Positions 43,261-52,954 of a stretch of 64,000 bases of DNA are shown here, in pieces. The translations under genes were made by a program, and so were the position numbers. The notes below the pieces were generated by a model. That model made no database searches. It worked only from the letters and a program-made list of their open reading frames with translations, and was not told the origin of the DNA. How positions within the stretch are numbered: the first letter of the stretch is position 1; the number at the start of each line of letters is the position of its first letter. Source of the stretch: Xylogone sp. PMI_703 (lineage: Eukaryota > Ascomycota > Leotiomycetes); assembly GCA_021399445.1 (NCBI GenBank), contig JAJTUQ010000011.1, positions 434,001-498,000 on the forward strand. Direction: 5' to 3'.

Positions 43261-45132
43261 GTGGTGAGGCAAAGGATAATGTTGTCTGAGCCCTGGAACC
43301 GGGGACGTGTCGCTGGGACCTCACCGTTCAATTGGAGTCTCTTGGGGCCATCGAACGCCACGGTCATGTGCTTACCACCCGCACTACGCCTAGTTGGTAT
43401 AGCCTCATAGGTCAATGCCATGCGAGAAATGCGCGGTAGGTATGTTAGTCTTCGCGTATGACTTTAGTTATGTGGAAATCTGGTATAATTAATTTAGTTC
43501 ATATAAAATATGCAATTTTTATTTTGAAATGTTAACCGTAGTAATTGTTGATACAGCTCAGGTATCGAAATGTTATTTTGGGCGGCAAGTTTCAATGTTT
43601 TGTTGCACCAGGCGGTTCCGTAAGACCGAAGACTATGTCAATGTTAAATTGTGGAACTGCCCAGATGATGAACAAGACCTAGGTTTGACAAGAACTTTAC
43701 ACCACGGGAAGTGTTGTTGACTAGGCACTCCGAATTTCCCATTCCTGGTGTCCTTTTGTGACAATCCATTCCAAAGCATCTCCGCATCAATCTATGATGA
43801 CTGAAAGAAGGAGAGTGCGAAATCTCCGTTTTACATCAAAAATCTAGGGATGCTTTGGAAAACGAAGAGTCACGGCCACTCCGTGCATCTACTTGCTTCT
43901 AGTTGGATCCATGCTCTCCCTTCCCCTCCAAGCAAAATTAGCTCTTTCTTAGCTCTTTCTCCCATGTAGCTACGGAGACTTTTCAAACAAATTAAAACAT
44001 GCACTAACTAGATTCGAAACCATTACGTGCCACCAAACCCCTCACACTTTGTCGATCGTGCCTTTCGCACGAAGATAGCAGGGCGAGATAAGCGCTGACG
44101 GATGAGCGGGCTCGGTAGAATTGGAAAAAGTCTGGTTATCGAATGAGCTTGGTCTCAGGCCCATGTTACCGTTATTGATTCTGAGCACGGATAAAGAGTT
44201 TTAAACAAAGTCTACACCTGGAGCCTTTTCTAAAACAGGCAGGGGCTGGGAGAGTGGATTGCAAACCTTCCATTTCCAAAGAAAACGTAGATAACTTTAC
44301 ACGCAAGCTGCTTCTATTGAATAAAAAAATTCATTATATACGGAAATCTTATTTTATATTTAAGATAAAAAAAGTCATAATCACTACAATAACTATAATA
44401 ACCATGCCTTTTTTTATAATGTTTAAGTGTTATTATAATGCTTTTTAAATATTCAAGGGGAAAAAAAACTCCACTTTGGGATGATCTTACACAGAACATT
44501 GCTCGCAGCATCGAGTATGTAATCTTTCAATCTGCCCTTTAGCGACTGTACGATTACCTGAATTGTTACCACTTGTGTGATCCTGAAACGGCGACACCTT
44601 TCCCTGCCTCAGACTAACAAGCCTTTTTCTGGGATTGGGCCTGATACCCGATGCCCGTCCATCTTATACGATGATTCAATGTGCAGAATCCATTGCGTTA
44701 TGCGGGGTGGGAGAGATGACGATAGATTTGTGAGCGGCAAATTCGTCCTAATCCTTATCGGCATTATGGATCATGTTGAAAAGAAGGACCCCCATGGTTT
44801 CTTGCATTAGTTTGTGTACAAGACTCCATCCGTAGCAGGGTATTGGTCAAGATGGCAGATCATTAACAGCGGCTTCTGCAGTATTCACAGCCCACCAGCC
44901 GGGCATCCTTTTCCAGTATGCAGATATACGATGATACATGTTAGTTAACATACCCTTCCACTTCTTTATCTCTCCATGCCCTGTTCTCATTATCTTTCAA
45001 GAACACCTCCAGAACCTCAGATCAACTTTCTTATTAACTTCTCATACTGCATTCTAAAGAGTATTCAACAAAAATCAAGCCAACACATCTTCTATTCACT
45101 TGTAACTCCTCCATCAGCCAGAACACATCAAC
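43261..45132. other. intergenic, no supported gene
   Basis: No domain in any frame. An AT-rich stretch occupies about 44300-44450. From 44950 to 45130 the DNA is CT-rich and resembles a fungal promoter and 5' leader for the ORF at 45133. Confidence 0.35.
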
Positions 45133-45555
45133 ATGAGATTAATAAAAGCTTCTCGTCGGGGCGCGATCGATTCTAGGTGGTGGGAGGCAAAAGCTTATCA
45201 CATGCTAATGACCACCACTAACATTCATAAAGTCAAACTGATATGCTCACTCATTCCGCGTTTAGATGATAAAACTCTCCTACACGCATTAGTGAAACGT
45301 CCGGATCTTGATACACTATTCGCACTTTATTGTGGTCAAAATCTTCCCGGACAAGACAACAAGAACTGTTCACAACAGACAGACAACCTGAAAGCCCAAA
45401 CACTTTGGCGGGTGTTACGATTTCCATCAGGATACCGTTCTCCTTGGGATTGGAATTGGCAGCCGCGGTTATGGGGGGATCCTTGCGAAATTGCAAGTGA
45501 TTTATTGCAAAATATTCTGCTCCATTCTATATCACCGAACTGTGCAGGGCAGTGA
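45133..45555 (+). CDS. orphan 140-residue ORF
   Basis: An ATG with A at -3 follows a pyrimidine-rich, leader-like sequence. The product is mixed alpha-type with many Trp and Leu (SRWWEAKAYHML, PWDWNWQPRLWGDP) and no signal peptide, membrane segment or known domain. It may be a lineage-specific gene or a chance frame. Confidence 0.3.
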   Translation: MRLIKASRRGAIDSRWWEAKAYHMLMTTTNIHKVKLICSLIPRLDDKTLLHALVKRPDLDTLFALYCGQNLPGQDNKNCSQQTDNLKAQTLWRVLRFPSGYRSPWDWNWQPRLWGDPCEIASDLLQNILLHSISPNCAGQ

Positions 45556-46728
45556 TGTCTTAAGCGTTTGGTTACTTGATTCCTTGAAACACAGACACGG
45601 CAGATAGAGATCTGATCTGGCACAGAAAGACAAGGTAACGCGCAAGCTCCAAGACCGGGCTGCCGAATGTTTGCTTGCGCTCCGGGGCAGATGCAATTGC
45701 TGTAAGTGTATTCGTCCCTCTCCGTTGCCTGCTCGCATAGTGGTTGGTCTCGTTACATGCTTGGCTACCCAAACTGGCGGACGTGCAATCGGTCCAGTCA
45801 CGACGCCATAATCCACACAGTAGCAATGCATCGTACAAAAGTCCTGTAAACAAGTGCATCTGGACATGCTGCAGTCTGGCGGCGTCTATCTTGAACTCCT
45901 GGGTAATGATATCCCAGTGCCGGCGATTCAGTGCAAGGTCTCGCTGGTATCACAACGATGACTCTTGGGTCCACGAAAACACAAGACACGAAAGACTTAT
46001 CTCTCGGCGGACTCTTATTCCTGCTCTTGCTACCATGTCATCATGGCATAAATGCATATTCTACATATTTATTGAAGCACAAAAAGAAAACGCACAGAGC
46101 AGCAATATTAATACCACCAGCTCTTGGCGCCTCGTAAGCTCGCACCATGCCATTATTATCACTTTACTACCTTTTCCACACCGAGATTCAACGCTCGGCG
46201 ATGGCTCGTTGGCTGTTTCTCCTGCAAATCCCGGTCATGTAAGTATGTTTCCACCCCCATGCTGCCCATCCATTTGGCAAAAGGGTCAGCCCAGGTTGCC
46301 ATCGCACATTGTCCACCATTCTCCACCATTGCACTAATCTTCACTGTGCTTGTTCGGGCTCCAACCGGCTCTCCTTCTGACTAGACAATCCCAGATCTCT
46401 CCAGGTCAACTTAGCATGGTTCCAACGCTTTCTCCGATCATGCTATGTTACTTTGAGTAGTAGCTGTGTGATAGCAACAAGAATTGATAAGGCTTAATAG
46501 GGCCAGATCTAGTAAGAAGGCTCCACTCAGTTTTCCTAGGAAACATGTACCGTTCCAGGACCGGTCTGAGAAGTTTGTATAAGTGTGATTGATTTCTTCC
46601 CTTAATCAAACCTATTAACGGATTTTATTTGTATTCTTTTTCAACCAGTGATTTTTTTTCTCCCTTGCTATATCTTTATATACATAGTTTTATAAACATA
46701 TCTTTTCCTTTTTTTAATCAAAACAATC
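45556..46728. other. intergenic, no supported gene
   Basis: Frames such as 45744-46337 start at non-ATG codons and have low-complexity composition. The last 100 bp before 46729 is T-rich, as expected of a fungal leader. Confidence 0.35.
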
Positions 46729-47257
46729 ATGAAACAATTCTTCAACAGCTCATGGATTGTAACATCTGCCATGGGTATGTTAAATGTCGTGCCCTACTTC
46801 TCACATCACACATCGCATCATCTTTAGCAGTCACAGTCTAGATTGGGAAAAGACTCTATCATAAACTACTTGTTACATCTTTTCATGTTTCTTGCATAAC
46901 AAACTGCCAATAAGTCAACAGTAACAACCGCTTTTAGCCAAGCCGTCTACAGCCCCAATAGCAACATTAAATATTCTATCACAATCCCACCTGCTACAGC
47001 TTCCGCCGGCACTGGCGATATTTTTTTCCAACTTAGTGCTCCTTCAAATTACCAATGGGCTGCCATGGGTATTGGAAAGCAGATGGCTGGGGCTACTATC
47101 TTTGCCATGTACACTGGACGGGAACGGGAACGTCACAATTTCTGGCAGAGAAGGCGGTGCTGGTCACGTCGAACCCCACTACAACAGTTCTCTTGACTTG
47201 CAGTTATTAGCAGGTAGTGTAATTGTTGGAAGTTTCATGGTAGCCAATGTTAAATGT

Positions 47258-47318
47258 AGGCCCCAACTAAATCGACACCGAGACTCATTAAATCGACACG
47301 CAACAACCGATACCGGCA
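47258..47318. repeat. left TIR of MULE
   Basis: 61 bp, identical to the reverse complement of 49700-49760. Identity stops abruptly after CGATACCGGCA. Confidence 0.9.
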
Positions 47319-47478
47319 TACACGGACCATGCGACTACACCCAATTTAGTAAGACACTGTGAGCCCTCCAATGTTCCACTCACCGCAATTATGATTGTCT
47401 CTCTCCCACTGTACTTGCAATCATTATTGTCATAGTTATCGTTCTCATATTATATTGAAGCTTTAATAGTAACGTGCA

Positions 47479-49602
47479 ATGGCAACTCCTAAGCCTTCTC
47501 CCTGTGGCCCTCCACCCCCAGAAGCTGTTTATACTGACATTTCCACTCTTTTTGCTGCAATTCAATCGCATGCCTGTACGAATGGATATGCTTTCCGCAT
47601 TCGAAGTTCTAAACCACATCGCGTTTTGTATGATTGTGATCGTAGTGGTAACTATGATTTAAGAGGCAAAAAGTCTACTGTTCACCCAAGTAAACAGCGT
47701 TCTAAAACTGGAACTAAAAAGTGTGGATGTGAAATGAGAGTTATTACGTCTAAAGATGCAATCTCTGGAAATTGATTACTGACGGTCTTAAATAAATCCC
47801 ATAATCATCTGGCTTCTATAGCCCTAATTGCACATCCAGCGCATAGAATAGGCTCTCTAGACTCAACTATTCGTATTCAAGTCGAATCCTTGTTGAAATC
47901 TGGTATTCCTAATTCACAAATCCTCAGTACTCTACGCATCAATCACCCTGACGTTCGATTAACCAGCATTGACATTGCAAATATCAGTCAATCAATACAG
48001 ACCTCTGAATTAGGGAACAGGACACCAATTCAACTACTTCTGTAAGTGTTATATCAAGTTTAAATTCTGCTTAAATGCTAATAATTCAAGTATAAACTCG
48101 AAGAGCGTGGCTTTAACCCGTCCTATTCGATGAATCTTACAAATAACCTCACTCAATTGTTGTTTATCCACCCTAAATCTCTCGAGCTTTGGAAGCAAAA
48201 TCCTGACATTCTATTGATGGATTGTATATATAAAACCAACCGATTTAAGCTTCCGCTTCTGAATATTTGTGCTATAACAGGAGGGAATAAAGTAGTTCAA
48301 GTAAGGCTTGCTTTCCTGTCAGATGAAACCGAAAAAGCATACAATTGGGCACTCAGTCGGCTCCAAGAGATAATGCAACAACATGAGATTCAACAGCCAT
48401 ATTCTATTATAACTAATAAAGAATTAACTTTGATCAAAGCTATTGATGCATTATTCCTTAGGTCTTTCCATATCCTTTGCCGGTAACACGTTAATACGAA
48501 TATATTGGCCAAAACCAAGTGATACTTCCCAGCTCCAACCAAAAGGAAAGATAGGATTTGGGAACGTCACCCAGACTTTAAATCATTCTTACAAGCCTGT
48601 GTCAATATCTTTAATTCTACAAGTGAGCGTCAATATGCTGATAATCTTGTTGAATTGAAGAAATTCAATCATAACGCTGTTGATTATGTGATGAATACAT
48701 GACTTATTCCCTGGAAAGAGAAATTAATACAATATTGGGTTAACCAACGTCTTCATTTTGGGGTTCTAGTCACCTCCCCTATTGAAAGCTGTCATAGCAC
48801 TTTGAAGCTATATTTACAACGATCTAATAAAGACTTGAATAACGTATTTGAGTGATTAGAACTGTTTTGGAGTACTCAACAGCATGGAATTACAGAGGCA
48901 ATAGCTCAAGATCAATTGCAGCCAAAGCATAATATCAATCTTTCAATGTTCACTGAATTGATTGGCCAAATCCATGGTTATGCGCTACAGAAGCTTCATT
49001 CAGAAGCAAACAAATTGCCGAAAAAGGGGGCACCGACTTCAGTATGCGATTGTACGATCCAAGCTTCTATGGGCATCCCTTGTTACCATACAATTTGGGA
49101 GAGAATTAGAGATGGAGGGTCAGTTCGGCTTGAAGATATTCATTCACACTGGAGATATTATCGATCCCCTGATACAGCTCAATTATCTCCGGCAATTCAA
49201 GTGCTTGACCCGCTCATAATTCGAGGTAAAGGAAAGCCTAAAGGCTCTTTAAATCGGGGGAAAGCACCCTCTGGTTCTAGTACTAAACGTTTACCTTCAG
49301 CATTCGAATTGCCTCCTAGTACAGCTCCCCCAGCTGTAGACTTATCGCTACAGCCAAAAGAACAGTTATATATTACTCCTTCAACTACACAGTTAGCTAT
49401 AGCACGCTTTGAAAGCGGTCATAAAGACCAATATGAGCCTGGAACTGTACGTAAACGGAGTTATATAAGAGTACTCTCATCGATCTGGAAAGACAATTAT
49501 ATGGAGCCGTCAGCTAATTTAGCTGACGAGGTGATGTTGAACGAGACACAAGATTGTATTGAAGTAGAGATCCCGGAGGAGGCTTCTGAATTATCAGTTT
49601 AA
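47479..49602 (+). pseudogene. MULE transposase (FAR1-like, SWIM finger), inactivated
   Basis: From ATG 47479 the protein has a FAR1-type N-terminal zinc region (HRVLYDCDRSGNYDL, KKCGCEMRV), a MULE catalytic core (LLMDCIYKTNRFKLPLLNIC near 48210; TSPIESCHSTLK near 48780) and a SWIM finger (CDCTIQASMGIPCYH near 49050). At least five in-frame stops (near 47773, 48484, 48521, 48700 and 48852) fall where Trp or a similar residue is expected, so most fit C/G-to-T/A change. The second catalytic Asp also reads Asn (ITNKE instead of ITDRE). A probable intron or frame change lies at 48042-48090. The transposase is dead although the TIRs are perfect. Confidence 0.85.
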
Positions 49603-49699
49603 GTGATAATATTATAGGATAGCACTGAATCATTATTCTACTTTTGCGACAGTAATAATTTGTATGTGGCCAAGAGTCGCATTGATGCCTGAGGTGGTG

Positions 49700-49760
49700 C
49701 CGGTATCGGTTGTTGCGTGTCGATTTAATGAGTCTCGGTGTCGATTTAGTTGGGGCCTAA
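49700..49760. repeat. right TIR of MULE
   Basis: Mirror of 47258-47318, followed by the AAATGT duplication and then the original GTAAGT donor context of the host intron. Confidence 0.9.
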
Positions 49761-51440
49761 ATGTAAGTTATAAAAGTTCCTGTTTCCCAAAGTTTGAATC
49801 GCAGGGACAAGTCTCCAGACTCTAGGCCCTATCATATTTTTTTACTACTAATTAAATTCGCGCGGCCTTTGGTTTCACCCGAATGCTCTTGAAACTAACT
49901 AGCGATACCAATAGGCTCAAACTGCCCCCTCAGCGATGCAAAATCCACCTCATCTCCTTGGATCTGCGCCTGGATGCCCGGAGGAGCTCTCAACACCACG
50001 GATGTCCAAGCAGAGCTCAACCAGCATGCATCAGACAATACTCGACAAATAATCGTTGACTTAACCCAGGCCGTCGTCTCTTCCTCAGTTAACCCATTCA
50101 TTTCCTCGTCGACCACGACCTCCTCTCCTTCTTCCTCTCCTTCTTCCTCCGCGACCTCCTCTCCTCCCTTCTCTCCTTCCTCCTCTCCTTCCTCCCCCAA
50201 TGGTAGCAGCGGCGCATCTGGTCAGGGAGCTTCTAGTGGAGGAGCTGTAGTCAGCGCCAATAATAATCTCACTAATCAGATCGATGATTATCGAAAAACG
50301 CACGGCATTATTATAGCAGCTACTATAATTGCCCTGATGCCATTAGCAGCAGTGTTACTTCAGACCATCGGAGACGTCTGGCCATACCTTCTTCCAGATC
50401 TTCAACATTTGCGCCTTACTTGCCGGTCTTGGACTGGGCATCAAACTTGCAAACCTGATTGGATATGTGGGTTTTCCCTTCAAATCGTCCCATTCTAACA
50501 TTTACTAACATCAATGGGGGCAAACAGCTCTGGGTCAGAAAGCACACTACATTTGGTGCCGTCATAGTTTTCTGCTTCCTGGTACAGCCTCTTTTTGGTC
50601 TTATTCACCACAGCCAATTCAAGAAGGTCCAGCGCCGTGGAATCTCCGGTCACATCCACATTTGGTACGGACGCATCCTAATCATCCTTGCAATCGTGAA
50701 CGGCGGATTGGGATTGCAGCTAGCTGCCGAAGGTCATGCCGGAAAGATCGCATATAGTGTTGTTGCTGGTGTCGTTGCGCTTATCTATTTCAGGATCTTG
50801 CTAAGGGCGAGGAGGGAGGAACAGAGAGAGAAGTCCACTTCCTCCTGAGCCAAGATGGGTTTTGGGTCTTTTGATTTGGGGGGTGGGGGAAGAAACATAC
50901 AAGTAGGGAGTTATGACAAATGGCAGTAATTATGAATAGGCTTTTATTGGACTGGGCCTTCTTTACCTTATAGCTCTTTTTAATGTCGCGAAATGAGAAA
51001 CCAAATAGAAGATATATGAGATTTCACCGGATTTTTTTGTTTTTTTTTGCTACATCTGGAATTAGGCGGTGGTATTTAGAACTTTCTTTTAACACCTTTT
51101 TTTTGAAGATATCTTGGGCCAGTTGCTCCTTTGAGAATTGAGAACTAGAATGAAGATATAGTTTTAGCAAAGAATTATAAAAACAACTTGTGCCAGTATA
51201 GGCTTTGTTTTCTTTGTAAACTATTTTAGAAATATCCGGGGTAGTTAGGGATAGGCATAAATTGGTTAGATGACCCTAGCCGAATCCCTCCAAGCTAACC
51301 CACAGGTAATATATCTATAGGGAGCTAGAGAGAATCGCGCCATAAAAACAGGCCACATGGGGTGGGAGCCACCCAATATACAAGGCACTACAAAATATTG
51401 AAATTTAATAATTGTAATTTCACGTAAAATTTAGTTTCAA

Positions 51441-51575
51441 AGGAGTGCTGCGACTCCTAGGACCAAAAAGCGCGCGGGATCACCACTTTTACAGCCTTTA
51501 CGCTCCCAGGAGTCGCTCTCCTGGGACTGTTATGAATCCTGGAGGCATGTCTCTCCTAAGAGAGGCCACGGTTTA
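51441..51575. repeat. cluster of nested hairpins
   Basis: AGGAGT-x6-ACTCCT (51441-51458) and CCCAGGAG-x5-CTCCTGGG (51505-51525) are perfect stem-loops, and CTCTC-x4-GAGAG follows near 51551. GCGACTCCTAGGA near 51450 also pairs with TCCCAGGAGTCGC near 51503, so a larger hairpin is possible. It could be a small structured RNA or a MITE core; no flanking duplication was found. Confidence 0.5.
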
Positions 51576-52400
51576 ACCACGTGATTAGCAAATTTCATAA
51601 ATGATCTATTAAGGCTAGAAGTGGCAACCTGAGCGGACAGCCATAATTAGCACGGCTCTGATCATCTATTCTAAAATCTTTTACATGTGGTCTATTCTTT
51701 ACTTCAAAGCTATCTTATATCATTTACCAAATGGCTGCAGATTGTAACATCGTATTGCAATACAAGAATTGCTTTTGCAGAGTGTCGTACAAGAAAAGTT
51801 AACAGACAACTAAAATGCATACGTAGCTATAACAGGGTGTATAGCTCACCGGAAGCATAAGTAAATTAGACAAGCTATCATCCTCCCCATCGTGACAGGC
51901 AGTTAGGTTGAAGGTTAGTCAAGACCGTGGTTAAAGAGATAACACTCAAGCCAAGGTTCCCACTTTGGATTTAGACGTGATCGTTGCTGTAGTGGATGAT
52001 ATGGTTATTACTGAAGAGAGGTAAGTTTTTAAAGCTTCCCATCGAGCTTGCGTAGCTTAGCTTTGCTGATTTTTAGTAGTGATGTTCGAGAACAAATTTT
52101 CCGCTACTTTCTTTGATATAATATCCTTCTTCTTTGACATTATAGGAGAAGCGGTCGAGTGTGCGGCTGCTATAGTCGTTCAAAAGGAAGGTTTATTCTG
52201 TTGAGACCAAAGGATTCAATAAAAGGTGGAATGCCCTCTTAGCCTGAAGCACTGCTATTATTATTACTCACTTCATCACTATTAGTATACATAAACGAAT
52301 CTAGTTAATTATGAAAAGTGGATAAAACTCTACTTAATTACCTCTAAAAAGAAAAAGAAAAACAATCTTATTTTAATATACATAGTCCTGTACTATCACC

Positions 52401-52470
52401 GTGATCATCTCAAACCCATGATTACCCCTGATCATCGCCCCACCATTTCCCGATCATCCCTCGATCATCA
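52401..52470. promoter_or_regulatory. GATCAT motif cluster
   Basis: Within 70 bp occur TGATCATC, TGATTACC, TGATCATC, CGATCATC and CGATCATC, mostly followed by C-rich spacers. GATCAT repeats of this kind could be binding sites, but both neighbouring genes end toward this region, so a promoter role is doubtful. Confidence 0.3.
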
Positions 52471-52954
52471 CTTTTGTACGTGTTGTGACTCACGTAATAC
52501 TCAGATTTGACGATCAAGCGTGGCTTATACACGAATCCTCTTGCGATCTACAAAACTTTTGTTAGGAATTGCTTACGTAACCATACATTTCAGTGAGTTG
52601 GCGCCAGCAGGTGGTTTAAGGCACTTACAGGTAGGGCATATAGGCACTGTACTTATTGTATTCTATAGAAACTGTAGAGACCAGCTGCTATATAATATAT
52701 TTGCATTGTTGCTGCTACTTGCGCTCTGACCTCTAACAACTTTTGTCCATTGGAACCACCTGTTAACACTCGATGCCAGAGAGTTAGGATGAGCACTAAC
52801 AAGATGAGCGAGAAGGTAAAAGTCCATTTTACACTAAATGACTGCAATTTATGAGCCTGCTGACTCGCATGAGAGTGGAAACAACCGTTATAAAGATACA
52901 CATCATAATATAAGAAAAAAAATATTATCTAGAAAGAAAAGTCGGAATTGTTAA

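Larger units (their letters stand above)
47258..49760 (+). mobile_element. Mutator-like element (MULE) with perfect 61-bp TIRs
   Basis: The 2,503-bp element starts AGGCCCCAACTAAATCGACA; its first 61 bp are identical to the reverse complement of the last 61 bp. Each TIR contains two TAAATCGACAC units. AAATGT flanks both ends (47252-47257 and 49761-49766). A 6-bp duplication is shorter than the 8-10 bp usual for Mutator elements. It carries a FAR1/Hop-like transposase with a SWIM finger. The insertion point is the exon 2/intron border of the DOMON gene. Confidence 0.9.
46729..50848 (+). pseudogene. DOMON-cytochrome b561 membrane protein, interrupted by a MULE
   Basis: Exons: 46729-46774 (signal peptide start), 46922-47255, 49915-50466 and 50528-50848. 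The DOMON part reads YSITIPPATASAGTGDIFFQ, PSNYQWAAMGIGKQMAGATI and GGAGHVEP, like the haem-binding cytochrome domain of cellobiose dehydrogenase. NVKCSNC spans the MULE-bearing intron. A Ser/Pro-rich linker follows, then the b561 helices with haem-type His in KTHG, KHTTFG, LIHH and GHIHIWYGR. Such proteins are thought to move electrons across the membrane to extracellular acceptors such as iron or enzymes. Frame changes near 47117 (FAMYT to DGNGNVT) and near 50385 (WPYL to FQIF) suggest decay beyond the insertion. Splicing of the third intron (47256-49914) would remove the entire transposon. Confidence 0.75.
50849..52954. other. 2.1-kb intergenic region
   Basis: No coding signal. It contains a set of GC-rich hairpins near 51441-51575 and a cluster of GATCAT motifs at 52401-52470, listed separately. 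The remainder is AT-rich with poly-T runs just downstream of the b561 gene. Confidence 0.4.

Noticed and set aside
45744..46337. 197-codon plus-strand ORF
   Set aside because: Begins at a non-ATG codon, Ser/His-rich low complexity, no domain or leader.
49895..50303. Glu/Gly-rich and Arg/Gly-rich minus-strand ORFs
   Set aside because: They are the antisense of the Ser/Pro linker of the DOMON-b561 gene.
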